From Ch71 sp050945695 (GTDB taxonomy: Bacteria > Chloroflexota > Anaerolineae > DRVO01), in NCBI GenBank assembly GCA_050945695.1, contig JBMNTK010000220.1, positions 1 to 6,055 of the forward strand: a stretch of 6,055 bases of DNA, read 5' to 3'. Position numbers and translations under genes: made by a program. Under the pieces are notes generated by a model. That model had not been told where the DNA came from, did not search any database, and saw only the letters and a list, made by a program, of their open reading frames with translations. Each line of letters opens with the position of its first letter. Within the stretch, counting starts at the first letter, position 1. Below, piece after piece: positions 1 through 5,810 of the stretch.

Positions 1-224
1 ACCAGGCCAGCCGGCGCAGCCAGTGCCACGGCGATGGCCATGCTCGCCGCCACCCGTCCGGTGCTGGCCAGGAAGTGCCGCCCCAGGCCCCCAGGCAGCT
101 CCCGCCAGAACACAACCGCCACCTTCAGGGGGCCGGGCAGGATGGACGTCTGCATGAGCAGGGCGGCCGCCTGCCAGATGACCAGGAGGCCCACCGAGGC
201 AAACAGGACGTCGCGCCGATTCAC
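1..224 (-). CDS. ABC transporter permease, SsuC/TauC-like (partial, N-terminus only)
   Basis: This is the first 74 codons of the membrane subunit of the importer encoded just upstream; the rest lies beyond the window edge. Reading on the minus strand, the GTG start (222-224) shares bases with the TGA stop of the ATPase gene in a GTGA overlap, so translation is probably coupled; only a weak GGCGAG lies upstream as a ribosome binding site. The translation begins MNRRDVLFASVG and shows a hydrophobic segment at about residues 6-24. A WxxxxLPxPxxV-type stretch follows (LPGPLKV, about 29-35), then H50 and S54, and a second hydrophobic stretch from about residue 58. This layout is typical of the N-termini of SsuC/TauC/ThiX-type permeases. 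The diagnostic EAA loop is outside the window. The family call rests on this pattern plus the neighbouring binding protein and ATPase; the substrate cannot be read from the sequence. Confidence 0.85.
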   Translation of the reverse strand, partial: MNRRDVLFASVGLLVIWQAAALLMQTSILPGPLKVAVVFWRELPGGLGRHFLASTGRVAASMAIAVALAAPAGL

Positions 225-982
225 GGCACGATCTCGCCGGTCATGATCTGGCGCACTTCGGCGCACTTGCGCGCCGCAGCCATCGGGTCGTCGTGGGGGC
301 CACCGCCGAAGGCGGGGTTGTCCAGGACGGTGGCGGCCCGATTGGGCGGATGACCCAGCACCAGGATCCGCTGGCCCACGAACACGGCTTCCTCGATGCC
401 GTGGGTGACGAAGACGATGGTGGCTCCGGTCTCTCGCCCGACCTCGAGCGTCAGCCGCTCCATGTCCTCGCGCTGCAACGCATCCAGGGCGGAGAAGGGC
501 TCATCCAGCAGCAACACCTTGCTGCCCAGCGCCAGGGCGCGAGCGATGGCCACCCGCTGGCGCTCGCCCCCGGAGAGCTGGCTGGGGTACTTGTCGCGCA
601 GGTGGCCGATCCCCAGCCGCTCCAGCCAGCCCTCCGGTGAGCGCGAGGCACCGTTGGCGCGGGCCCCGTACATCCGCCGCACCTTCAGGCCCAGCGCCGC
701 GTTCTCCAGCGCCGTCGCCCACGGAAGCAGCCCGTAGTCCTGCAGCACTAACCCCACCGCTCCCCGCCGCAAGCCCGACGAGGCCGGCTCGCCCTCGATG
801 AGCACCCGCCCGGCCGTGGGCTCACGCAGCCCGGCGATCAGATAGAGCAGGGTGCTCTTGCCGCTGCCCGATGGCCCCACTACCGACCAGCACTCACCTT
901 GGCCCAGCGAGCACGTGAAGCCCTCGAACACGGGCGCGGCCTCGGGGGCATAGCGGAAGGTGAGGTCCCTAAGCTCGATCAT
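221..982 (-). CDS. ABC transporter ATP-binding protein, SsuB/TauB/ThiZ-like
   Basis: This is the cytoplasmic ATPase (253 aa) that would power the importer. All nucleotide-binding motifs are intact: Walker A GPSGSGKST at about residues 36-44, Q-loop Gln at about 81, signature LSGGERQ at about 136-142, Walker B VLLLDE at about 156-161, D-loop SALD at about 164-167 and switch His in VTHGIEEA at about 194. The length and the ITHDxxEA-like switch region match the nitrate/sulfonate/taurine/thiamine-precursor importer ATPases, which act as dimers beneath two permease subunits. The ATG start overlaps the stop of the binding-protein gene as ATGA (979-982), and the gene's stop overlaps the permease GTG start, so the three importer genes form one translationally coupled unit. 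The start also fits the usual beginning of the family (IELRDLTFRY). The substrate is not predictable from the ATPase alone. Confidence 0.95.
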   Translation of the reverse strand: MIELRDLTFRYAPEAAPVFEGFTCSLGQGECWSVVGPSGSGKSTLLYLIAGLREPTAGRVLIEGEPASSGLRRGAVGLVLQDYGLLPWATALENAALGLKVRRMYGARANGASRSPEGWLERLGIGHLRDKYPSQLSGGERQRVAIARALALGSKVLLLDEPFSALDALQREDMERLTLEVGRETGATIVFVTHGIEEAVFVGQRILVLGHPPNRAATVLDNPAFGGGPHDDPMAAARKCAEVRQIMTGEIVP

Positions 983-1959
983 CCGCCGCTGCCGCCTGCC
1001 TCACGGACGAACCGGTCGTCCACCGAGTCCTCGTACGCAACCGGTTCCGAGATCAGCCCCTTGCCCAGGGCCCAGTCCACCACGTCTGCCCACTCTGCCT
1101 CGGTGGGCACGGAGGACTCCGGCAGGGGCGGGAAGGTGTAGCTTCCCCGGAGCACGTCGGGCACCCGTCCCTTGTCCACCAGCAGGTCGTGGAAGCGCTC
1201 CGGGTCGGCGGCGATGGTCTCGATGGCCCGATCGTACGCGGCCATGACCCGGGCTACGTCGCCCGGGCGCTCCTCGATGACCTCCGCGCGGAAGGCCACC
1301 ACACTCTGGCTGATCTGGGCATGCTGCGAGTCGTCCACGATCAGCCGGGCGCCCTGAAGCAGCGCCAGCGAGGACATCGGGTCGGGCAGGGTAGCGGCAG
1401 CGAGCTGCCCCTCGGTGAGGAGCTCCATGCGTACCGGGATGCTGGGCACGTTCACGGTTCGGATATCACTCGCTGGCAGGCCCTCCCGCCCCAGGAGTCG
1501 CTCGGTCACGTACTGGATCACCGTGTTCTCCGACACGGCGATCTCCACCCCGGCCAGGTCCTGGACCGTCCGCAGGGTGCTGTCGCCCGGCACCACGATG
1601 GCGAACTGGTGAGAGTCGGGGCGGGCCTGCCGGGCCCGGCGCACGACCCGCAGGGTGGGCTCCTCGGCGTTGAAGAGGACCGTGGCCAGCAGGTCCGTCA
1701 CCTGCCCATCCAGCTGGCCGGCGATCATGAGCTGGTCGCGCTCGGCCGCGCTGGCCACCGGAATCAGTTCGACCTCCAGCCCCGCTTCCTCGAAGTACCC
1801 CTCGTCTTGAGCCACGTAGAAGGGTACCGCCTCCGCCAGGGGCAGCACTCCGATCCGCAGCGGTCGGCCGCCCGCAGCCGGGGTGCTCCCTGCGGGAGCG
1901 CATCCCAGGGACGACCACACCAGCGCCAACAGGCACGCCATGCGAACTAGCCGTCTCAC
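979..1959 (-). CDS. ABC transporter substrate-binding lipoprotein, NMT1/THI5-like
   Basis: This 326-aa protein is the extracytoplasmic ligand-binding subunit. The N-terminus has basic residues (MRRLVR), a hydrophobic core and Cys20 in the context SSLGC, consistent with a lipoprotein signal peptide, although the lipobox is imperfect (Ser at -3, Leu at -2). A low-complexity Ala/Gly/Pro linker follows, then the mature domain: LRIGVLPLAEAVPFYVAQDEGYF is characteristic of NMT1/THI5-like (SsuA/TauA/ThiY-type) type 2 periplasmic binding folds, followed by the usual EEAGLEVEL strand, GQLDGQVTD and the second lobe. The GTG start (1957-1959) has a GAGGGGGA ribosome binding site four bases upstream; an ATG at 1939-1941 is a weaker alternative that would remove the basic N-terminus. 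It lies 32 bases after the prenyltransferase stop and overlaps the ATPase start by 4 bases. Family ligands include sulfonates, thiamine pyrimidine precursors and aromatic acids; the ligand here is unknown, though the linkage to menaquinone genes hints at an aromatic or quinone precursor. Confidence 0.88.
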   Translation of the reverse strand: MRRLVRMACLLALVWSSLGCAPAGSTPAAGGRPLRIGVLPLAEAVPFYVAQDEGYFEEAGLEVELIPVASAAERDQLMIAGQLDGQVTDLLATVLFNAEEPTLRVVRRARQARPDSHQFAIVVPGDSTLRTVQDLAGVEIAVSENTVIQYVTERLLGREGLPASDIRTVNVPSIPVRMELLTEGQLAAATLPDPMSSLALLQGARLIVDDSQHAQISQSVVAFRAEVIEERPGDVARVMAAYDRAIETIAADPERFHDLLVDKGRVPDVLRGSYTFPPLPESSVPTEAEWADVVDWALGKGLISEPVAYEDSVDDRFVREAGGSGG

Positions 1960-1991
1960 CAGTTCCCCCTCACACCACTCATTTATGTAAT

Positions 1992-2858
1992 CTACCGGAG
2001 GAGCACAGTGCTCAAGAAGACCCCGGCAAACACGAGCACACTTATGTATCCGTTGACGTTGAAGAAGGCCACGTCCAGCCGCGACAGATCGGTCGGGCTC
2101 ACCAGACGGTTCTCATAGGCAAGCAGGGCGCTTGCACCTGCCCAGGCGGCCCAGTAGGCCGCGCCCAGGCCGCACATCACCCCGAGCGCCAGCAGCCCGG
2201 CCGAAGTCAACAGGTGACAGATCCGCGCCGTGCGCAGGGCCGCCGCCACCCCAAACCGGGCCGGGACCGAGTGCAGCCCCTCCCTACGATCGAAGTCCAC
2301 GTCCTGGCAGGCGTAGATCAGGTCGAACCCACCGATCCAGACCGCCACCGTGAACCACAGCACCCAGGTTGCGGGCTCGAACTGGCCGGTCACAGCGATC
2401 CATCCCCCGGCGGCACCGGCCCCATCGGTTATCCCCAGCACCCAGTGGCTGAGCCAGGTGAACCGTTTGGTGTAGGAGTAGCCGATCAGGAAGATGAGCG
2501 CCACCGGCGCCAGCCTGAGCGTGAGGTCGTTGAGCCTCCAGGCGGCCAGGAAGTAGATCACGAGGCTGAGCGCCATGACCGCCAGCACCTCACCCATACC
2601 CAAGCGACCGCTGGTCAAGGGGCGGCCGGCAGTGCGCTGGTTGCGGGCATCGATGCGGGCGTCAATCACCCGGTTGGCCGACATAGCCAGGGTGCGGGCG
2701 CTGGCCATGGCCAGTGTGATCCAGAGGAACTGGCTGAGCGTGGGTAGCCCCCGTCCTGCCAGCACCATGCCGGTGTAGGCAAAGGGGAGGGCAAACACGG
2801 TGTGGGAGAACTTGACGTTCTCCAGCAGCAGACTCAGGCGACTAGAGGCCATACTCAC
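1992..2858 (-). CDS. mqnP: UbiA-family prenyltransferase, menaquinone biosynthesis MqnP type
   Basis: This is an integral membrane aromatic prenyltransferase of 288 aa, the usual length for the family. Both Asp-rich, Mg-diphosphate-binding motifs are present: NRVIDARIDARN (N62, D66, D70) followed by RTAGRPL, and the second motif in ACQDVDFDRREG (D186, D190). The N-terminal KFSHTVFALPFAYTG, the YSYTKRFTWLSHWVLG stretch and GLHSVPARFG are features I associate with the MqnP branch (formerly 'UbiA_other') rather than MenA or classic UbiA. Several hydrophobic segments fit the multi-helix UbiA fold. In the futalosine pathway MqnP attaches the polyprenyl tail to 1,4-dihydroxy-6-naphthoate. The start is ambiguous: GTG at 2856-2858 or ATG at 2850-2852, overlapping the upstream UbiD-like gene by 17 or 11 bases; GGGGTGAG sits between them, close to the ATG. 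The overlap implies coupling with the decarboxylase that acts on the product of this enzyme. The exact aromatic acceptor is inferred from family and context. Confidence 0.88.
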   Translation of the reverse strand: MSMASSRLSLLLENVKFSHTVFALPFAYTGMVLAGRGLPTLSQFLWITLAMASARTLAMSANRVIDARIDARNQRTAGRPLTSGRLGMGEVLAVMALSLVIYFLAAWRLNDLTLRLAPVALIFLIGYSYTKRFTWLSHWVLGITDGAGAAGGWIAVTGQFEPATWVLWFTVAVWIGGFDLIYACQDVDFDRREGLHSVPARFGVAAALRTARICHLLTSAGLLALGVMCGLGAAYWAAWAGASALLAYENRLVSPTDLSRLDVAFFNVNGYISVLVFAGVFLSTVLLR

Positions 2859-4293
2859 CCCAGCGGCTATCCACCAGCTGCCGGATCTCGTCGCTCATGA
2901 CGATCTCCTGCGGCCATGGCCGGTCAAACCCGTCGGCTGGGCCCTTGGCGGTGGCGTCGATCCCCAGCTTGCCCCCGAACCCGGGCCTCAGGCTAGCGTG
3001 GTCCAGGTCATCCACCGGCCCCTGCGCCATCACCAGGTCGCGGGCCGGGTCCACACTGTTGCCCACCCGCCAGGCGACCTCCGAAAGGTCGTGGACGTTG
3101 ACGTGCTCGTCTACCACGATGATGTTCTTGGCCAGCATCAGCAGGCCCAAGCCCCACAGCCCATGCATTATGGCCTGGACGTGGCCAGGGTAGCGCTTGC
3201 GCACTGAGACGATCACGATGTTGTGGAAGACGCCCTCTGCCGGCATGTTTATGTCTACCACGTCGGGCAGCATCAGCCGGATCAAGGGTAGGAACAGCCG
3301 CTCGGTGGCCTTGCCCATCCAGTAGTCTTCCATGGGAGGCCGACCCACGACCGTGGCGGGGTAGATGGCATCGCGGCGCCGGGTGATGGCAGTGAGGTGG
3401 AAGACTGGGTACTGATCGGCCAGGCTGTAGTAGCCGGTATGGTCGCCGAAGGGCCCCTCCAGCCGGCGCTCATCCAGGTCCACGTATCCCTCGAGGACGA
3501 TCTCAGCGCCCGCCGGCACCTCGAGGTCCACAGTCACGCCCTTGACCATCTCCACCCCGCGCCCGCGCAACCACCCCGCCAGCAGCATCTCGTCAATCCC
3601 CTGGGGCAGGGGGGCAGAAGCGGAGTAGGTGATGGCCGGGTCCCCGCCCAGGGCCACCGCCGCCTCCAGCCGGCGTTCGCCCAGCCGCAGGCCCTCGCGC
3701 TGGTGTTCGGCGCCGCCCTTGTGCCGCTGCCAGTGCATGCCCAGCGTCTTCTGGTCGAAGACCTGTAGGCGGTACATGCCCACGTTGCGCCGGCCGGTCA
3801 CCGGGTCGCGCGTGATGACGGCAGGGAGGGTAACGTAGCGCCCGCCGTCTTCGGGCCAGCACTTCAGGATGGGCAGAGAGTCCAGGTTGGGATCTGTGTC
3901 CACCACCTCCTGGCAGGGAGCGTCCTTCACTAGCCGCGGGCCGGCCCGGGCCACGTCCAGCAGGTCGCCCAAGCGCTGGAGCTTGCCCATGAGGCTACCA
4001 GGGATCTCCGGGACGAGCATACGCTCCAGGTTGGTGGCAAGGTCGTCCAGGTCCTCTACCCCCAAGGCCCAGGCCATCCGGCGAGCCGAGCCGAAGGCGT
4101 TGGTGAGCACCGGCATGGAGGTGCCACTGACGTTTTCGAACAGCAGCGCCACGTTCTTTTCCGCCGGCCCCTTGGAGACCCGGTCGGTGATCTCGGTGAT
4201 CTCCAGTTCGCTGGAGACGGGCACGGAGATGCGCTTGAGCTGGCCGTGCTCTTCCAGTCGGCGGATGAAATCACGCAGATCGCGATAGGGCAT
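2842..4293 (-). CDS. UbiD-family prenylated-FMN decarboxylase, probable menaquinone (MqnL-type) enzyme
   Basis: This is a 483-aa UbiD-family decarboxylase, close to E. coli UbiD in length. Residues expected to bind prenylated FMN and metal, and to catalyse, are visible by comparison with UbiD/Fdc1: Asn170 and Arg175 in RRNVGMYRLQ, His191 in WQRHKGGA, a Glu in AEIVLEG (about 264-268), then Glu279 and Asp284 in LEGPFGDHTGYY. The enzyme therefore looks active. Sharing an operon with an MqnP-like prenyltransferase suggests it removes the carboxyl group of prenylated dihydroxynaphthoate late in menaquinone synthesis; a UbiX/MqnM-type flavin prenyltransferase would be needed and is not in the window. 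An in-frame start at 4350 would add 19 residues, but the ATG at 4291-4293 is preferred: it has GGAGG ten bases upstream, begins MPYRDLRDFI as UbiD proteins do, and lies downstream of the likely promoter. It is first in the predicted operon. General UbiD decarboxylation of another aromatic acid is the main alternative. Confidence 0.92.
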   Translation of the reverse strand: MPYRDLRDFIRRLEEHGQLKRISVPVSSELEITEITDRVSKGPAEKNVALLFENVSGTSMPVLTNAFGSARRMAWALGVEDLDDLATNLERMLVPEIPGSLMGKLQRLGDLLDVARAGPRLVKDAPCQEVVDTDPNLDSLPILKCWPEDGGRYVTLPAVITRDPVTGRRNVGMYRLQVFDQKTLGMHWQRHKGGAEHQREGLRLGERRLEAAVALGGDPAITYSASAPLPQGIDEMLLAGWLRGRGVEMVKGVTVDLEVPAGAEIVLEGYVDLDERRLEGPFGDHTGYYSLADQYPVFHLTAITRRRDAIYPATVVGRPPMEDYWMGKATERLFLPLIRLMLPDVVDINMPAEGVFHNIVIVSVRKRYPGHVQAIMHGLWGLGLLMLAKNIIVVDEHVNVHDLSEVAWRVGNSVDPARDLVMAQGPVDDLDHASLRPGFGGKLGIDATAKGPADGFDRPWPQEIVMSDEIRQLVDSRWGEYGL

Positions 4294-4303
4294 TGCCCGC
4301 TTT

Positions 4304-4308
4304 CCTCC
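4304..4308 (-). promoter_or_regulatory. Ribosome binding site deciding the UbiD-like start
   Basis: On the minus strand this reads GGAGG within GGGGAGGAAAG, ten bases before the ATG at 4293. No comparable site precedes the longer in-frame start at 4350, so this site favours the shorter 483-aa protein. Confidence 0.75.
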
Positions 4309-4340
4309 CCCGCCCGGTTCCTGCCAGGCGATGACTCTGC

Positions 4341-4369
4341 ATTCTACCATCGCCGCCGGGCTCGGTCAC
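4341..4369 (-). promoter_or_regulatory. Sigma70-like promoter of the mqn-ABC operon
   Basis: On the minus strand, GTGACC (4364-4369, 4 of 6 matches to TTGACA) is separated by 17 bases from TAGAAT (4341-4346, 5 of 6 matches to TATAAT). Transcription would start near 4334, giving a leader of about 40 bases before the ATG at 4293. The TAGAAT hexamer stands out in an otherwise very GC-rich stretch. No experimental support is available. Confidence 0.5.
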
Positions 4370-4428
4370 GAACCGCACGAAGCCCTGCCCGTTGCCTCTC
4401 CCGGGACGTGTGCGCGGGTCCGAACCAC

Positions 4429-4450
4429 GCCGGGGGCCGAATCCCCCGGC
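4429..4450. repeat. Small palindrome, 8-bp stem
   Basis: GCCGGGGG (4429-4436) and CCCCCGGC (4443-4450) are perfect reverse complements around a 6-base loop. The DNA or RNA could form a stable all-GC hairpin. It has no T-tract on either strand, so it is not a classic intrinsic terminator. Confidence 0.75.
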
Positions 4451-4461
4451 TACCTAGGCGA

Positions 4462-4481
4462 AGCCGGCCCTTCGGCCGGCT
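4462..4481. repeat. Small palindrome, 8-bp stem with tetraloop
   Basis: AGCCGGCC (4462-4469) pairs perfectly with GGCCGGCT (4474-4481) around CTTC. It lies 12 bases from the preceding palindrome and 32 bases before the 144-base inverted-repeat element, so three palindromic units are clustered. No T-tract follows on either strand. Confidence 0.75.
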
Positions 4482-4512
4482 GATGCAGTGCAGACCGGGC
4501 CACGCCAGCGAC

Positions 4513-4656
4513 ATGCCCGTAGGGGCGGTGCAAAGCCGGGCGTCGTTTTTGCCCGGCGAAGCCCCGCACGTCCCCTGCCAGCGATCAACACCCTGCATTG
4601 GAGCAAACCTGGGCGGGGCTCCGGGCTGAAGCCCTCCGCACCGCCCCTACGGGCAT
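4513..4656. repeat. 144-base element with perfect 19-base terminal inverted repeats
   Basis: The left arm ATGCCCGTAGGGGCGGTGC (4513-4531) is the exact reverse complement of 4638-4656. Between the arms are 106 bases containing two further perfect inverted repeats: GCCGGGC at 4535-4541 with GCCCGGC at 4551-4557, and AGCCCCGC at 4560-4567 with GCGGGGCT at 4613-4620. The element begins 18 bases after the RibD-C-like stop in that gene's direction of transcription. It encodes nothing recognisable and shows no evident target-site duplication. It could be a REP/BIME-like intergenic palindrome, a small non-autonomous mobile element, or a structured transcript end. The arms resemble GTAGGGGCGG-type repeats I associate with Chloroflexota genomes, from memory only. 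Confidence 0.7.
4535..4557 (-). terminator. Weak terminator-like hairpin downstream of the RibD-C-like gene
   Basis: On the minus strand a 7-bp all-GC stem (4551-4557 with 4535-4541) encloses a 9-base loop beginning AAAAA and is followed by only TTT. It is the best intrinsic-terminator candidate between the RibD-C-like gene and the mqn operon, but the short T run and its 118-base distance from the stop make it doubtful. Confidence 0.25.
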
Positions 4657-4674
4657 CTCCGCCCTGCGTTGGGC

Positions 4675-5196
4675 TCACCGGCTGACCCTGTACTCAAGCA
4701 GCATGATCCCCGACTTCGGGTAGAGGCGATGGTTGCTCAGCGTCAGTCTCGCTCGGGTGGCCGGAGAGGGCAGCATGGGTACGCCACCGCCGAGCAGTAC
4801 CGGTACAACCGCCGGCTCCACCGTATCCACCAGCCCCGCGTCCAGGAGGGTGCGGAAGAGCTCCCCGCCCCCGAAGAGCCAGATGTCCTTTCCCTGCTTC
4901 GCCTTGAGCGACCTAACGTACTCGGCAGGGTCATCGTTGACAATCGTGACCGAAGGATAGTCGTCTGGGGACAGCGTTCGCGAGAATACGACCACGTCAA
5001 CGCCGGGCCAAGCTCCAGCCCCGGTCTGCTGGACCGTGCTCAGGAACGTTTTCCGGCCCATCAGGAGGGTGTCGAACTGGGCGAAGAGAGCAGCGAAGTC
5101 AATGTCGGGGTCGGAGACGATCCAGTCGAACTCGCCGTTTGGGCCGGCTATGTACCCGTCTAGGCTCATGGCTACCTGATACCTAACTCGTCGCAC
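4675..5196 (-). CDS. RibD C-terminal / dihydrofolate reductase-like family protein
   Basis: This is a stand-alone 173-aa protein with the fold of the RibD C-terminal reductase and bacterial DHFR. Motifs typical of the YyaP/YwjB-type group are visible: VAMSLDGYIAGPNGEFDWI at about residues 8-26, LLMGRKTF at about 44-51, WLFGGGELFRTLLDAGLVD at about 106-124 (the NADPH-binding glycine turn) and PVLLGGGVPML at about 132-142. The length is usual for that group. It probably is a soluble NAD(P)H-dependent oxidoreductase, but substrates of these stand-alone members are mostly unknown; the residues seen do not justify calling it a true FolA or a riboflavin enzyme. The GTG start (5194-5196) is well supported by GGAGG at 5202-5206, five bases upstream. 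It is transcribed divergently from the DUF3052-like gene and is followed by palindromic intergenic DNA, so it is probably monocistronic. Confidence 0.88.
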   Translation of the reverse strand: MRRVRYQVAMSLDGYIAGPNGEFDWIVSDPDIDFAALFAQFDTLLMGRKTFLSTVQQTGAGAWPGVDVVVFSRTLSPDDYPSVTIVNDDPAEYVRSLKAKQGKDIWLFGGGELFRTLLDAGLVDTVEPAVVPVLLGGGVPMLPSPATRARLTLSNHRLYPKSGIMLLEYRVSR

Positions 5197-5239
5197 AACG
5201 CCCTCCTATTCCCGGCAAGCTGCCGCCACACCAGCCAGG

Positions 5240-5269
5240 AGTGTACGCGCAGGTCGCGTGCTCCCTCAA
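5240..5269 (-). promoter_or_regulatory. Candidate promoter of the RibD-C-like gene
   Basis: On the minus strand TTGAGG (5264-5269, 4 of 6 to TTGACA) and TACACT (5240-5245, 4 of 6 to TATAAT) are 18 bases apart. The predicted transcript would start near 5233, about 37 bases before the GTG start. The match is only moderate. Confidence 0.35.
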
Positions 5270-5283
5270 TCCGGCCGAGACTC

Positions 5284-5311
5284 TTGCCACCAGAGGACCC
5301 GCTGCTATCAT
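5284..5311 (+). promoter_or_regulatory. Candidate promoter of the DUF3052-like gene
   Basis: TTGCCA (5284-5289, 5 of 6 to TTGACA) and TATCAT (5306-5311, 5 of 6 to TATAAT) are 16 bases apart. Transcription would begin near 5318, giving a leader of about 47 bases. The position also argues against a start at 5284, because that TTG would be part of the -35 element. Confidence 0.5.
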
Positions 5312-5313
5312 GC

Positions 5314-5334
5314 GCGAGCGCCACGGCCGCTCGC
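5314..5334. repeat. 7-bp inverted repeat at the predicted transcription start
   Basis: GCGAGCG (5314-5320) and CGCTCGC (5328-5334) are perfect reverse complements separated by 7 bases. The repeat begins 2 bases after the predicted -10 element, so it could be an operator or a leader hairpin. In GC-rich DNA a repeat of this size can also arise by chance. Confidence 0.4.
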
Positions 5335-5364
5335 TCTATCCGACACCAACCCCCTGGAGCACCC

Positions 5365-5793
5365 ATGACACCGCTCTTCAAGAAGCTCAACTTAAAGGAC
5401 CAGAAGGAGATCGTCGTGCTCGGGGCTCCCAGCAGCTTCGAGCCCGAACTGGCCGCCCTCACCGACGCCACCGGGGTCACCGTGCATCGCAGCCTCGACG
5501 TGCCCGGCGACATCAGCTTTGCGCTGGCCTTCGTCTTGGATCAAGCCAGCCTGGAGAAGACCGTACCCGAGCTGACCCGCAGGGCCGTGGGCGATGCTAC
5601 CGTCTGGTCTGCCTACCCAAAGCTCTCCTCGAAGAGGTACACCAGCGACCTCAACCGCGACGAGGGTTGGGTCTCCCTCTCGGAGGCCGGGTTCCGCCCC
5701 GTACGGTCCGTGGCCATAGACGAGGACTGGTCAGGGGTGCGCTTCCGCCGCGTGGAATACGTCAAGTCCTCGGGGCGAAGCCCCAAGTCCTAG
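5365..5793 (+). CDS. DUF3052-like small protein, function unknown
   Basis: This is a 142-aa soluble protein without signal peptide or membrane segment. It resembles the DUF3052 pattern: an early strand IVVLGAPSSFEPEL (about residues 16-29), a middle Asp/Phe-rich strand with SFALAFVLDQASLEKTVPEL (about 51-70), then TVWSAYPK (about 79-86), TSDLNRDEGW (about 93-102) and the conserved-looking tail VRSVAIDEDWSGVRFRR (about 113-129). No catalytic or nucleotide-binding motif is evident and the family has no established function that I can name. The ATG at 5365 is chosen over the in-frame start at 5284: GGAG lies five bases upstream (5356-5359), the extra N-terminal residues look non-conserved, and the predicted promoter overlaps the longer start. 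It is divergent from the RibD-C-like gene and 93 bases before a membrane-protein gene on the same strand. The final codons contain a small GGGGC-GAA-GCCCC palindrome. Confidence 0.75.
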   Translation: MTPLFKKLNLKDQKEIVVLGAPSSFEPELAALTDATGVTVHRSLDVPGDISFALAFVLDQASLEKTVPELTRRAVGDATVWSAYPKLSSKRYTSDLNRDEGWVSLSEAGFRPVRSVAIDEDWSGVRFRRVEYVKSSGRSPKS

Positions 5794-5810
5794 TGGAAGC
5801 AACCCGATAG

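Larger units (their letters stand above)
4370..4674. other. Intergenic region rich in palindromes, no credible gene
   Basis: This roughly 300-base stretch lies between the end of the RibD-C-like gene and the promoter of the mqn operon. Open frames exist on both strands, but they are rich in Arg, Pro and Gly, lack recognisable motifs and mirror the palindromic DNA, so none is called. The stretch instead holds at least four inverted repeats (listed separately). One of them may help end transcription of the RibD-C-like gene, but there is no proper T-tract. Confidence 0.7.

Noticed and set aside
1189..1950. 253-codon open frame on the plus strand opposite the binding-protein gene
   Set aside because: It is a shadow of the real gene in GC-rich DNA: composition rich in Gly, His, Arg and Gln, no motif, while the opposite strand has a complete family-like protein with signal peptide and ribosome binding site.
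2214..2747. 177-codon open frame on the plus strand opposite mqnP
   Set aside because: Antisense to a well-supported membrane enzyme; the translation is hydrophilic, His/Pro/Arg-rich and motif-free.
4344..4629. Overlapping small open frames on both strands in the palindromic intergenic region
   Set aside because: They run through inverted repeats, have Arg/Pro/Gly-rich translations and no supported start; the DNA palindromes explain the open frames.
4370..4674. CRISPR array or tRNA in the repeat-rich intergenic stretch
   Set aside because: The repeats are inverted rather than regularly spaced direct repeats, and no cloverleaf or CCA-type end is visible.
5771..5784. GGGGC-GAA-GCCCC hairpin as a terminator of the DUF3052-like gene
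   Set aside because: It lies inside the last codons before the stop and is not followed by a T-tract.
5241..5810. 189-codon open frame on the plus strand overlapping the DUF3052-like gene in another frame
   Set aside because: Arg/Gly-rich shadow frame without motifs; the 142-aa frame has a ribosome binding site, promoter and recognisable family pattern.
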